From: Bacillus xiamenensis
GTDB taxonomy: Bacteria; Bacillota; Bacilli; Bacillales; Bacillaceae
Reading direction: 5' to 3'
DNA length: 35,454 bases
Assembly: GCF_000300535.1 (NCBI RefSeq)
Contig: NZ_AMSH01000034.1
Location: forward strand, 1-35,454
This document shows, piece by piece, positions 8,148-17,075 of this stretch. A program made the position numbers and the translations under genes. Under the pieces are notes generated by a model, which was given only the letters and a program-made list of their open reading frames with translations, was not told the DNA's origin and searched no databases. Each line of letters begins with the position of its first letter. The stretch's first letter is position 1.

Positions 8148-8174
8148 ATACAATTGTGAGTAATATAATTTATT

Positions 8175-8510
<336 letters not shown>

Positions 8511-8546
8511 ATCATTGAAATATATATCTAAAGGTGGTCTTTCAAT

Positions 8547-9089
8547 ATGCTAAACCGTGTTGTATTGGTCGGAAGACTAACAAAAGACCCTGAGCTTCGC
8601 TACACGCCTAATGGTGCGGCTGTAGCCACGTTTACTCTAGCGGTGAATCGTACGTTTACGAATCAATCTGGAGAGCGTGAAGCCGATTTCATTAACTGTG
8701 TTACTTGGAGAAGACAAGCCGAGAATGTGGCTAACTTCTTGAAAAAAGGAAGTCTTGCCGGTGTAGACGGTCGCTTGCAGACAAGAAACTATGAAAACCA
8801 GCAAGGACAGCGTGTCTTCGTGACAGAAGTTCAAGCTGAAAGTGTTCAATTTCTTGAGCCGAAAAGTGGCGGTGCTGGTTCAGGTGGATACAGCGGCGGT
8901 GGCAATAGCGGAGGCCAGTATTATGGCGGCAGCCAAAACGATCAGAATCCATTTGGAAATGAACCAAATCAAAGTCCATATGGCAATCAAAACAACCAAA
9001 ATCGTAATCAGGGGAATAGCTTCAATGATGACCCATTTGCGAATGACGGTAAACCGATTGACATCTCCGATGATGATTTGCCATTCTAA
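8547..9089 (+). CDS. ssbA: Single-stranded DNA-binding protein SsbA
   Basis: 180 residues. The N-terminal OB fold covers about 1-105 ([20 protein letters not shown], then [23 protein letters not shown], then [21 protein letters not shown]). A Gly/Asn/Gln-rich flexible linker spans about 110-165, and the acidic tip DISDDDLPF ends the protein, as needed to recruit repair and replication partners. It coats ssDNA at forks and during recombination. In B. subtilis ssbA expression is raised by DNA damage and competence; I did not identify a LexA or ComK site here. It lies between the S6 and S18 genes. Confidence 0.98.
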   Translation: MLNRVVLVGRLTKDPELRYTPNGAAVATFTLAVNRTFTNQSGEREADFINCVTWRRQAENVANFLKKGSLAGVDGRLQTRNYENQQGQRVFVTEVQAESVQFLEPKSGGAGSGGYSGGGNSGGQYYGGSQNDQNPFGNEPNQSPYGNQNNQNRNQGNSFNDDPFANDGKPIDISDDDLPF

Positions 9090-9123
9090 TTGAACTGAAA
9101 AAATAACTAAAGGAAAGGTGTGA

Positions 9124-9369
<246 letters not shown>

Positions 9370-9381
9370 GTCGTTGACTTA

Positions 9382-9415
9382 AAAGCGAAGAGCCTTGAGC
9401 TCTTCGCTTTTTTTA
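9382..9415 (+). terminator. Terminator of the rpsF operon
   Basis: A 12-bp stem AAAGCGAAGAGC / GCTCTTCGCTTT with loop CTTGA, followed by TTTT. Confidence 0.92.
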
Positions 9416-9497
9416 TTAAATAAAATAGATCAAAAGAAAAGCAGGTCTGCTATTTGTATAGTGACCCTGTTTTTTTAAAAAGAAAAAACAAAAATCG

Positions 9498-9526
9498 TTG
9501 ACATTTATTTAAAAACATCATATCCT
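9498..9526 (+). promoter_or_regulatory. Promoter of the quinone-resistance operon
   Basis: TTGACA (9498-9503), 17-bp spacer, TATCCT (9521-9526). The half-operator AATTCGAGATA at 9528-9538 immediately follows the -10 element, so repressor binding there would cover the transcription start. Confidence 0.6.
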
Positions 9527-9558
9527 TAATTCGAGATAAATATATTTTTTTGGTTTAA

Positions 9559-9576
9559 TATCTCGAATTCGAGATA
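9559..9576. promoter_or_regulatory. MhqR-type operator (perfect 18-bp palindrome)
   Basis: TATCTCGAATTCGAGATA is fully self-complementary and matches the operator known for MhqR, the MarR-family repressor of B. subtilis mhq and azoR2 genes that is relieved by quinones and catechol-type electrophiles. A further half-site lies at 9528-9538. No mhqR gene is in the window, so the repressor must be encoded elsewhere. Confidence 0.8.
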
Positions 9577-9637
9577 ATATAAAGGCATCAGTTAAGACAT
9601 AATGAATAGAGTTACTTGTATTAGGAGGTCATTAGAG

Positions 9638-10588
9638 GTGAAGAAAACAGAAGGAATTCACCATATTACAGCCATCGTGGGTCATCCTCAGGAGAACGTT
9701 GATTTTTATGCAGGTGTTTTAGGTCTCCGTCTTGTGAAGAAGACCGTGAATTTTGATGATCCTGGCACCTATCATTTATATTTTGGGAATGAAGAGGGAT
9801 CTCCAGGTACCATTATTACGTTTTTCCCTTGGCCAGGCGCACAAAAGGGACAAATTGGAGCAGGCCAAGTCGGTGTGACAACCTATGTCGTACCGACAGG
9901 CGCGTTCTCTTTCTGGAAGGAACGTCTTGAGCAGTTTGATGTTTCTTATGAAACGGTTGAACGCTTTGGTGAGGCCTTTCTCTCATTTGAAGATCCGCAC
10001 GGCTTGTTGATTGAGCTTGTAGAGCGTGAGGAAGGAAAGCCAAATGAGTGGACATTTAATGGGGTCACTCCAGATGCAGCGATTAAAGGGTTTGGGGGAG
10101 CTATTTTATTCACATCACAGCCGGAGCAAACAATGCAGCTGTTAGAGCAAACGATGGGGCTTGAACGAGTCGGCGAAGATGAGGATTATGTGAGATTCCG
10201 TTCGTTCGGTGATATTGGGAATGTTATTGATGTGAAAAAGACACCTGTTGCACGAGGCCGTATGGGCGTGGGTGTTGTACATCATATTGCGTGGAGAGCA
10301 ACAGATGATCAGGATCAATTAGATTGGCAAAGACATATTGCGCAAAGCGGGTACCAAGTGACACCTGTGCAAGACCGAAATTACTTCAATTCCATTTATT
10401 TTCGAGAGCTTGGCGGCATATTATTTGAGATTGCGACCGATCCCCCAGGTTTTGCACATGATGAATCTGTGGAAACAATGGGTGAAGCGTTGAAACTGCC
10501 GCCGCAATATGAGGAGCAGCGCAGTCAGATTGAACAAATTGTGCTTCCGATTGAGGTAAGAGAAATAAAAGGGAAAGGAGATTCATGA
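9638..10588 (+). CDS. Ring-cleaving dioxygenase of the MhqA/MhqE/MhqO family
   Basis: A 316-residue protein with two vicinal-oxygen-chelate (glyoxalase-fold) modules: about 5-130 beginning GIHHITAIVGHP, and about 145-280 with VGVVHHIAWRA and ending GGILFEIATDPPGF. The His in each HHI motif and the Glu in LFEIATD are the expected metal ligands. The family protects against hydroquinone and catechol stress, presumably by ring cleavage or thiol-adduct processing. GTG 9638 is preferred over ATG 9602 because TTAGGAGGT lies 8-14 nt ahead of it. It leads a three-gene operon behind the MhqR-type operator. Which B. subtilis paralogue it matches best cannot be decided by eye. Confidence 0.85.
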   Translation: MKKTEGIHHITAIVGHPQENVDFYAGVLGLRLVKKTVNFDDPGTYHLYFGNEEGSPGTIITFFPWPGAQKGQIGAGQVGVTTYVVPTGAFSFWKERLEQFDVSYETVERFGEAFLSFEDPHGLLIELVEREEGKPNEWTFNGVTPDAAIKGFGGAILFTSQPEQTMQLLEQTMGLERVGEDEDYVRFRSFGDIGNVIDVKKTPVARGRMGVGVVHHIAWRATDDQDQLDWQRHIAQSGYQVTPVQDRNYFNSIYFRELGGILFEIATDPPGFAHDESVETMGEALKLPPQYEEQRSQIEQIVLPIEVREIKGKGDS

Positions 10589-11196
10589 TGAAGCATCTTT
10601 TTCAAAAAGGAAAGAATGAACAAAAACCGGTCCTGCTCCTGCTGCATGGAACTGGCGGGACAGAACATGATTTATTGCCGCTTGCAGAGGTGGTAGATCC
10701 TGACGCATCTGTTCTTAGTGTAAGAGGAAATGTGTTAGAAAACGGCATGCCGCGCTTTTTCAGGCGTTTGGCAGAGGGTGTTTTTGATGAGCAAGATTTA
10801 ATTGAGCGTACAGAGGAATTATATACATTTATCGGGGAAGCAGCAGATAAGTATGCATTTGATCGTCACAATGTTGTAGCCATCGGCTATTCAAACGGGG
10901 CGAATATTGCTGGAAGTCTGTTATTCCATTACGGAGATGCGTTGAAAGGAGCGATCCTGCATCATCCAATGGTCCCAAGACGAGGGGTTTCATTACCTTC
11001 ATTAGCGGGGAAACAAGTCTTTATAGCAGCTGGTGAAAATGATCCAATGTGCCGTCCTGAGGAATCTCAGGAACTGGAGCAACTGCTTCAGGAGGCGGGA
11101 GCATCCGTAACGCTTCATTGGGAAAATCGTGGACATCAGCTAACGAGAGAAGAAGTCGATGCTGCGGCATTGTGGTATCGTCGTCAATTTAAATAA
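10585..11196 (+). CDS. mhqD: Carboxylesterase/phospholipase-like hydrolase MhqD
   Basis: A 203-residue alpha/beta hydrolase of full length for MhqD (YodD). LLLHGTGGTEHD forms the oxyanion-hole region; the nucleophile elbow is GYSNG with Ser103; Asp153 (GENDPMC) and His184 (NRGHQL) complete the triad. It overlaps the dioxygenase stop by ATGA, indicating translational coupling; ATG 10588 is an alternative start. In B. subtilis mhqE-mhqD are paired in the same way under MhqR. The physiological substrate is not known; a role in hydrolysing quinone- or methylglyoxal-derived adducts is inferred from regulation. Confidence 0.88.
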   Translation: MMKHLFQKGKNEQKPVLLLLHGTGGTEHDLLPLAEVVDPDASVLSVRGNVLENGMPRFFRRLAEGVFDEQDLIERTEELYTFIGEAADKYAFDRHNVVAIGYSNGANIAGSLLFHYGDALKGAILHHPMVPRRGVSLPSLAGKQVFIAAGENDPMCRPEESQELEQLLQEAGASVTLHWENRGHQLTREEVDAAALWYRRQFK

Positions 11197-11264
11197 GGTG
11201 GGGAATACAGGTGGGATTTTTACAGAAGCTTTTTGGGCAAACCAAACAAAAGGAGATGGAACAA

Positions 11265-11879
11265 GTGGAAAACGTAAAACTAGCGATTATTTATTATAGT
11301 TCAACAGGTACAAACTATCAGATGGCGAAATGGGCTGAGGCTGGTGCGAAAGAAGCTGGCGCTGAAGTCAAAATATTAAAGGTTCCTGAATTGGCACCAG
11401 AATCAGTTGTTGCATCAAATCCAGCATGGAAAGCACATTTAGATGAAACAAAAGATGTCCCTGAGGTTCAGTTAAGTGACTTAGAGTGGGCAGATGCCAT
11501 TATTTTCAGCATGCCGACACGTTTCGGTAACTTACCGGCTCAAATGAAGCAATTCTTAGATACAACAGGCGGTTTGTGGTTCCAAGGCAAATTGGCAAAC
11601 AAAGCAGTGAGTGCGATGACATCTGCACAAAATCCAAATGGCGGACAGGAGCAGACGGTTCTAAGCCTTTATACAACCATGTTCCACTGGGGAGCTATTA
11701 TTGCCGCTCCTGGATACACAGATGATTCCCTATACGGCGCAGGGGGTAACCCTTACGGTGTGAGTGTCACTGTGGACCAAAATGGCAAGATTCAAGAGGA
11801 TGCAGAAGCTGCCGTGAAACATCAGGCGAAACGTACAGTGAATGTGGCAGAATGGATCAAAAAAGGTCAAAACGCTTAA
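11265..11879 (+). CDS. WrbA-type NAD(P)H:quinone oxidoreductase
   Basis: A flavodoxin-fold protein. KLAIIYYSSTGTNYQMAKW near the start is the FMN phosphate loop; MPTRFGNLPAQMKQFLDTTGGLW and the PGYTDDSLYGAGGNPYG segment are characteristic of WrbA. It reduces quinones by two electrons and so avoids semiquinone cycling. The start at GTG 11265 is preceded by AAAGGAGAT and gives about 204 residues, the usual WrbA length. GTG 11211 has its own RBS (AAGGTGGGG) and would add 18 residues; both are possible. As the third gene of the operon it fits the quinone-defence theme. Confidence 0.85.
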   Translation: MENVKLAIIYYSSTGTNYQMAKWAEAGAKEAGAEVKILKVPELAPESVVASNPAWKAHLDETKDVPEVQLSDLEWADAIIFSMPTRFGNLPAQMKQFLDTTGGLWFQGKLANKAVSAMTSAQNPNGGQEQTVLSLYTTMFHWGAIIAAPGYTDDSLYGAGGNPYGVSVTVDQNGKIQEDAEAAVKHQAKRTVNVAEWIKKGQNA

Positions 11880-11889
11880 TAGATGTATA

Positions 11890-11925
11890 AAAAAAGAATG
11901 CAGCCTTGCCGCTGCATTCTTTTTT
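11890..11925. terminator. Bidirectional terminator between the quinone operon and catalase
   Basis: A 15-bp stem AAAAAAGAATGCAGC / GCTGCATTCTTTTTT with loop CTTGCC. The A and T runs serve both converging genes. Confidence 0.92.
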
Positions 11926-11927
11926 CA

Positions 11928-13517
11928 TTAATAAGGATCTGAAGGTGTGCTGTTGTTGATCGCATCGTTTACAGCCTGTGCGACGCCTGTTGATCCAATT
12001 GGTCCGCTTGGTTCCTCTTGTTTGAAGGCTTTTAAGCCATCGGCCACACGTTTTCCATAGTCAGGATCAGCTTTTGTAAAGTTTTCGATCATTTGGTCTT
12101 GGATGTCTTTTTGGCAGGTAGCTAAGGTGTTGACTAAGTTTTTAATCAGTTCCTCACGTTCCCAATCATTGAAGCGGCGATAGGTTTCTCCCGCTTGTCC
12201 GAAATTGTTCGGGCGGTCAATGGCTTCTCGTTTGACTTCACCCTCTACAAAAGGCGTATGATCCTTTCCATCTTGCTGCGCTTCTTTTAATCCTCCGAGA
12301 ATGGACGGTTCATAATTCACATGGGGGTTTTGTCCTTTTCCTTGATCCACATGATATTCCATTTGCCCATCTCGCTGATTGGTGGCAACATTCTTTTTCG
12401 GGGCATTGATCGGCAGCTGTAAATAATTTGGCCCGACACGATATCGCTGCGTATCAGAGTATGAGAAGGTACGTCCTTGCAGCAATTTATCATCTGAGAA
12501 ATCTAATCCGTCTACAAGAACCCCCGTCCCAAAGGCAACCTGTTCCACTTCTGCAAAATAATTTTCTGGATTTTTGTTTAGCACCATTCGTCCGATCGGT
12601 TTCCATGGATAATCATCCTTGTACCAGAGCTTTGTCGGATCTAGTGGATCAAAGTCTAGATGGGGGTGGGTGTCATCTTCCATGATTTGCGCGTATACTT
12701 CCCATTCAGGATGATCCCCTTGTTCAATGGCTTCATATAAATCCTGTGTGGCATGATTAAAGTTTTCCCCTTGAATGGCTTGGGCTTGTTCTTGTGTCAG
12801 GTTCCGAATCCCTTGCTTCGGTTCAAAGTGATACTTGACCAGTACTGCTTTTCCTTCATGATTCACCCATTTATAGGCATGGACGCCAGAGCCTTGCATG
12901 TGCCGGTATGTGGCAGGAATACCCCATGGTGAGAAGAGAAATGTCACCATATGTGTTGCTTCAGGTGATTGTGAAACGAAATCAAAAATGCGCTCTCCAT
13001 CCTGACGATTGGTGACAGGGTCAGGCTTAAAGGCATGAACCAAATCAGGGAATTTCAAAGCATCTCGAATAAAGAAAATTTTGAGATTGTTCCCAACGAG
13101 ATCCCAGTTGCCGTCTTCTGTATAAAATTTGATCGCAAATCCCCGCGGATCGCGTAAAGTTTCTGGTGAATGTCCGCCGTGAATAACAGAAGAGAATCGA
13201 ACGAAGACAGGGGTCTTTTTTCCTTTATCTTGAAATAATTTGGCTCTTGTATAAGTGGAAATGGGTTCGTCACCGAATGTACCGTAGGCTTCAAAGTATC
13301 CGTGTGCGCCGGCACCTCGTGCGTGAACGACACGTTCAGGGATGCGTTCACGATCAAAATGACTGATTTTCTCTAGGAAATCGTAGTTTTCAAGCGTAGT
13401 CGGTCCTCTATTCCCAACGGTTCTCATGTTTTGATTATCTGTTACCGGGTGACCTTGTCGATTCGTCAAGGTTTCTTCTGACTCTGAAGATGATGTAGGC
13501 TGTTGTTCTTCTTTCAA
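11928..13517 (-). CDS. katX: KatX-type monofunctional haem catalase
   Basis: A 529-residue clade-3 catalase. Catalytic His65 is in [12 protein letters not shown], Asn143/144 in LVGNN, and the proximal haem ligand Tyr353 in [10 protein letters not shown]. The N-terminus is extended and polar. It converts 2 H2O2 to water and O2. The start is TTG 13517 with RBS GGAGGG 8 nt upstream. The sequence is closer in character to spore-type KatX than to KatA; B. pumilus strains are reported to use a second KatX-type catalase (KatX2) as their main vegetative peroxide enzyme, and this may be that gene. I see no convincing PerR box in the upstream 106 bp. Confidence 0.9.
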   Translation of the reverse strand: MKEEQQPTSSSESEETLTNRQGHPVTDNQNMRTVGNRGPTTLENYDFLEKISHFDRERIPERVVHARGAGAHGYFEAYGTFGDEPISTYTRAKLFQDKGKKTPVFVRFSSVIHGGHSPETLRDPRGFAIKFYTEDGNWDLVGNNLKIFFIRDALKFPDLVHAFKPDPVTNRQDGERIFDFVSQSPEATHMVTFLFSPWGIPATYRHMQGSGVHAYKWVNHEGKAVLVKYHFEPKQGIRNLTQEQAQAIQGENFNHATQDLYEAIEQGDHPEWEVYAQIMEDDTHPHLDFDPLDPTKLWYKDDYPWKPIGRMVLNKNPENYFAEVEQVAFGTGVLVDGLDFSDDKLLQGRTFSYSDTQRYRVGPNYLQLPINAPKKNVATNQRDGQMEYHVDQGKGQNPHVNYEPSILGGLKEAQQDGKDHTPFVEGEVKREAIDRPNNFGQAGETYRRFNDWEREELIKNLVNTLATCQKDIQDQMIENFTKADPDYGKRVADGLKAFKQEEPSGPIGSTGVAQAVNDAINNSTPSDPY

Positions 13518-13623
13518 GGTAGAATCCCTCCTTCAATTTCTCCCTAACAATATGGCCATGTTGCTCCCTATTTCATACAAGGATTGATATAATGAGTGAA
13601 AACTTTTATGAGGAGCGGGCCTA

Positions 13624-14283
13624 ATGATTCGATTGCACTGCCTTCACGCACATCCATCTAATATTTCTTACATTGACGACGCTTTCTATGACACAGGATT
13701 TGATCTGCATCACATCGTCGATTCATCATTTATGGAACGGGCCAAACAAGATCCCGATTTTGATGTTCACAAGCAGCAAACCTATGCCATCAGCAGCTTG
13801 ATGCAAGAGCGGGAGGCGGATCTGATCTTATTAACGTGTACTCAATACATTGCGGCATTGGGGGATCAGCAGCACTTTTTTAAACAACCGATTGTTCCGA
13901 TAGATGAGCCGTTATTCGAGCAGATTTGTGAGAAAAAAGGGCCGCTTCAGTTAGTGTTTTCAAACCCAGATACAGTAGAAGGCACGATGAATCGGCTGTA
14001 TTCATATGCAACAGAGCGGGAAAAGCAGGTTGAAGTAGAAATGGTTGTGATGGAGGATGCCTTTCATCTTTGCCTAGATGGTCATATGCAAGCTTATGAC
14101 GAGCGAATCAAGGAGCAGCTGAAAAGATGTATGAAGCAAAAAAACGGAGATATTTGTGTGATGCAGCTCTCGATGGTTCACGCTGCCCAGCAGGTGGAGG
14201 AGGAGACAGGCATTTCTATCATTCATCCGCTGTCTCCACTAAAATCCTTTGTTCATCAAACAATAGCGGCTACGAAAGAGTGA
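13624..14283 (+). CDS. Asp/Glu racemase-superfamily-like protein
   Basis: A 219-residue soluble protein. The two-lobed pattern, with ADLILLTCTQYIAAL (Cys72) in the first lobe and GDICVMQLSMVHAAQQVEEETGISIIHPL in the second, resembles cofactor-independent aspartate/glutamate/hydantoin racemases, which use two cysteines. The second catalytic Cys position appears to be Ser183, so racemisation is doubtful. Start ATG with RBS AGGAGCGG; a TATAAT at 13588-13593 may be its -10. It is divergent from the catalase gene. The family call is tentative, and a non-enzymatic or different lyase role is possible. Confidence 0.55.
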   Translation: MIRLHCLHAHPSNISYIDDAFYDTGFDLHHIVDSSFMERAKQDPDFDVHKQQTYAISSLMQEREADLILLTCTQYIAALGDQQHFFKQPIVPIDEPLFEQICEKKGPLQLVFSNPDTVEGTMNRLYSYATEREKQVEVEMVVMEDAFHLCLDGHMQAYDERIKEQLKRCMKQKNGDICVMQLSMVHAAQQVEEETGISIIHPLSPLKSFVHQTIAATKE

Positions 14284-14348
14284 ACCCAACAGGTTCGCTT
14301 TTTTTGTATAGAAAGATATACTTTGACATGGTAAAAATAATCGAGCGC

Positions 14349-14373
14349 AAACTATTTTGAAAGAGTGCACGTC
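14349..14373 (+). promoter_or_regulatory. Candidate SigV autoregulatory (ECF) promoter
   Basis: AAAC at 14349-14352, a 17-bp spacer, and CGTC at 14370-14373 match the AAC...CGTC signature of B. subtilis ECF promoters. It lies about 55 bp ahead of sigV, which is autoregulated in B. subtilis. The -35 context (GCAAACT) is imperfect. Confidence 0.5.
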
Positions 14374-14428
14374 TATCCAATGTAAGAAATAACAGATGCG
14401 CATTTAAGATAAAGGAGCTCTTTGTAAA

Positions 14429-14923
14429 ATGAAGAAACGAAAAATAGACGATCAATTTGCGGATTACGTCATGGAGCATAAACACAGTTTTTATCGGTTG
14501 TCCTATAGCTATGTCAAAAACCCGGAAGATGCGATGGATGTCGTTCAAGAGGCTATTCATAAAGCACTCAAATCTGTCCACCGACTAGAGGATGCAAGCA
14601 AAATGCATAGCTGGTTTTATAAAATCGTCGTGAATGCTGCGCTAGACTTTTTACGAAAGAAGAAGCGGGTGCAGGTGACAGATGATGACACACTTGAATT
14701 CTTATCAAAGGGCGAATCGGATGTCTATGAGGATCAAGATGTCAGACTGGCCATAGAAGATTTGCCGGAGATGTATCGGGTCATCATTATATTGAGATTC
14801 TTTGAAGATTTAAAACTAGAGGACATTGCTCATATTCTCGAAGAAAATGAAAACACCATTAAAACAAGATTATATAAGGCGTTGCGGCTTTTAAAAGTAG
14901 AATTATCCCAGGAGGAAATATAA
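14429..14923 (+). CDS. sigV: ECF sigma factor SigV
   Basis: A 164-residue ECF sigma factor. Region 2 has YRLSYSYVKNPEDAMDVVQEAI and WFYKIVVNAALDFLRKKKR; region 4 has YRVIIILRFFEDLKLEDIAHIL followed by the recognition helix ENTIKTRLYKALRLL. SigV directs cell-envelope genes in response to lysozyme. The gene ends at 14923 and rsiV starts at the next base, so the pair is tightly coupled as in B. subtilis. The identity rests mainly on the clear RsiV partner. In B. subtilis oatA and yrhK follow in the same operon; here a terminator and ppaC follow instead. Confidence 0.9.
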   Translation: MKKRKIDDQFADYVMEHKHSFYRLSYSYVKNPEDAMDVVQEAIHKALKSVHRLEDASKMHSWFYKIVVNAALDFLRKKKRVQVTDDDTLEFLSKGESDVYEDQDVRLAIEDLPEMYRVIIILRFFEDLKLEDIAHILEENENTIKTRLYKALRLLKVELSQEEI

Positions 14924-15778
14924 ATGGATAAGCATTTGGAACAGTTAAAAGAGGGATATTTAGAAATACCTATCCCGCCAGAATATGATGCTATGGTTGA
15001 ACGAACATTGAAGCGAAAAAATAAAAGACTACACTTTCAGCAATGGGCCATTGGACTCGCCGCTGCGGCGTCTCTTTTTGTGACCACTGTGAATGTCAGT
15101 CCACAGGCAGCAAGAGCGATCTCAGAGGTACCTGTCATTGGTGAGCTTGTGAAAGTCGTGACGTTCACAGAATTTAAAAAGAGCAATCAGGGAACAAATA
15201 TTGATCTCAAAACACCACACGTTTCAGGGCTTGGGGACGGGACATTACAAGACAGCCTGAATCAAAAATATTTAGCTGAAAACAAAAAGCTGTATCAAGA
15301 TTTTGAAAAGGAAACCAAGGGCTATCAAAATGGCCATTTGAGTGTTGAGAGCGGGTATGAAGTGAAAACGAACAATGATCAAATTCTCTCAATAGGCCGG
15401 TACAAAGTGACCACTGAGGCTTCAGCGGCAGAAGAAATGACGTACGATACGGTTGATAAGAAGAACCATGTACTCCTTACATTACCAAGCTTGTTTAAAG
15501 ATGAGCGTTATATTGATGTAATTAGTGAGAACATTAAAGAACAAATGAAAAAACAGATGAAAGAGGATTCCAATAAGATTTACTGGATCGGCAAAGAGGA
15601 TATGGACCCATTTAAGAAAATCCAGCCGGAACAAAGCTTCTATATCAATTCGAAAGGCAAGCTCGTGATTTCCTTCAACGAATATGATGTGGCGCCTGGC
15701 TACATGGGGATGGTTGAATTCACGATTCCAACAAGTGCTCTAAAGGATATCCTCGTCAGTGATGTATATATTCATTAA
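14924..15778 (+). CDS. rsiV: Anti-sigma factor RsiV, lysozyme receptor
   Basis: 284 residues. A cytoplasmic N-terminus (1-39) binds SigV; one membrane segment spans about 41-58 (WAIGLAAAASLFVTTVNV), followed by QAARA, a likely signal-peptidase site. The extracellular part is a DUF3298/DUF4163 domain with LLTLPSLFKDERYIDVI, KEQMKKQMKEDSNKIYW and FNEYDVAPGYMGMVEFTIPT, close to B. subtilis RsiV. Binding of lysozyme exposes RsiV to signal peptidase and then RasP, releasing SigV. RBS GGAGGAAAT lies within the end of sigV. Confidence 0.93.
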   Translation: MDKHLEQLKEGYLEIPIPPEYDAMVERTLKRKNKRLHFQQWAIGLAAAASLFVTTVNVSPQAARAISEVPVIGELVKVVTFTEFKKSNQGTNIDLKTPHVSGLGDGTLQDSLNQKYLAENKKLYQDFEKETKGYQNGHLSVESGYEVKTNNDQILSIGRYKVTTEASAAEEMTYDTVDKKNHVLLTLPSLFKDERYIDVISENIKEQMKKQMKEDSNKIYWIGKEDMDPFKKIQPEQSFYINSKGKLVISFNEYDVAPGYMGMVEFTIPTSALKDILVSDVYIH

Positions 15779-15791
15779 AAAGAAGACATAC

Positions 15792-15841
15792 AAAAAAGGC
15801 TGCTGAACGGGGGTCAGTCCCCGGGTCAGCAGCCTTTTTTT
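15792..15841. terminator. Bidirectional terminator with nested hairpin between rsiV and ppaC
   Basis: A 15-bp outer stem AAAAAAGGCTGCTGA (15792-15806) / TCAGCAGCCTTTTTT (15826-15840) encloses CGGGG / CCCCG. The enclosed segment AACGGGGGTCAGTCCC at 15806-15821 is identical to 280-295, the IS terminal region. Confidence 0.9.
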
Positions 15842-15846
15842 ATTGA

Positions 15847-16773
15847 TTAAGAAAGAGCGTCCGTAAGTGCAGGCACGACTTGTTTCTTTCTTGATACGAC
15901 ACCTTTGAGTAATGCCGTGTTGTTTTCAAGCTTGACGTTAAATGCTTTTTCTACTTTTGCTGCTTCAGCACCAAGTGCAAGCGCAAGAGAGTCATTTTCT
16001 AGAATGTCTGTGATCACTAGAACAAATAGATCAAGGCCTTTCGCTGTAATGACTTCATTGATTTTTGCTTCAATGTCAGCTTGTCTTGCTGTGACTTCAG
16101 CGATATCAACTGTATTCACTTGAGCAATTTCGACTTTGCTGTTCCCAAGTGCAAATTCTTTTGCATCAAGTGTGATTAATTCTTGAACCGTTTTTTGGCT
16201 TAGGTCAGCGCCTGCTTTCAGCATGTCTAAACCGTATACTTCAGGGTCAACTCCTGCGATTTTTGCCAGCTCATGCGCAGCATCAATATCTTGCTGTGTG
16301 CATGTTGGGGATTTGAAAAGTAAGGAATCAGAAATGATCGCAGATAAAAGCAAACCAGCGATTTCTTTTTCGATTGTGACTTGATGCTCTTTGTACATTT
16401 TGTTTAAGATCGTTGCTGTACAGCCAACTGGCTCAGCACGATAGTAAAGAGGTTCACTTGTTTCAAAGTTGGCAATGCGGTGATGGTCAATGACCTCGGT
16501 TACTTGTACTTGATCAATATCGCTTACACTTTGCTGGAATTCGTTATGATCGACAAGAATGACTTGTTTTGTTTCGTTGGCAGCCGTTTCAATAAGACGC
16601 GGTGCTTCTTGTTTAAAGAAATCTAATGCATATTGTGTTTCTCCATTGATTTCTCCAAGTCTGACAGCTTCTGCCTCAGTGCCGATTTTGTTTTTTAGAT
16701 CAGCGTAAGCGATAGCAGAGCAAATCGTGTCTGTGTCAGGATTTTTGTGTCCGAATACGAGTGTTTTTCCCAT
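15847..16773 (-). CDS. ppaC: Manganese-dependent inorganic pyrophosphatase (DHH family)
   Basis: 308 residues, full length for family II pyrophosphatases. The metal-binding motifs [13 protein letters not shown] (about 8-20), VDHNE (about 74-78) and IDHHR (about 96-100) belong to the DHH domain; the C-terminal DHHA2 domain ends with [13 protein letters not shown], whose RKK residues contact the phosphate. It hydrolyses PPi made by nucleotide and DNA synthesis. RBS AGAAGGAG precedes ATG. It converges with rsiV and is divergent from yybS, as in the B. subtilis yybQ locus. Confidence 0.97.
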   Translation of the reverse strand: MGKTLVFGHKNPDTDTICSAIAYADLKNKIGTEAEAVRLGEINGETQYALDFFKQEAPRLIETAANETKQVILVDHNEFQQSVSDIDQVQVTEVIDHHRIANFETSEPLYYRAEPVGCTATILNKMYKEHQVTIEKEIAGLLLSAIISDSLLFKSPTCTQQDIDAAHELAKIAGVDPEVYGLDMLKAGADLSQKTVQELITLDAKEFALGNSKVEIAQVNTVDIAEVTARQADIEAKINEVITAKGLDLFVLVITDILENDSLALALGAEAAKVEKAFNVKLENNTALLKGVVSRKKQVVPALTDALS

Positions 16774-16912
16774 GTGAATTCTCCTTCTTACATTTATTGA
16801 TGATGTTTCTATTCTAACAGCTTTTGACCTTGAATTCAGGGTTTATAGCTAAGAATAATCTAAAAAATTGTAACATGCTGTCTGAAAACTTGCATGCACT
16901 CATCCATATAAG

Positions 16913-16928
16913 TGTTCCACGTGAAACG
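16913..16928. promoter_or_regulatory. parS-like centromere site (ParB/Spo0J binding)
   Basis: TGTTCCACGTGAAACG matches the Bacillus parS consensus TGTTNCACGTGAAACA at all defined positions but the last. It lies in the ppaC-yybS intergenic gap. ParB (Spo0J) bound at parS loads SMC and organises the origin region; a site here fits the origin-proximal gene neighbourhood. Binding has not been tested here. Confidence 0.75.
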
Positions 16929-17075
16929 TTCCGAGAATAGCCTGCATTTTACTTGCGATTTGCCGCTATGGTAAAATAAAGGTTGGGGCAAGATATGACG
17001 GAGCTTACATCGCACGTATACATAGAAGTACACATTGAGCAAGATATAGACAAATGATTGGATAGAGGTGAAGGT

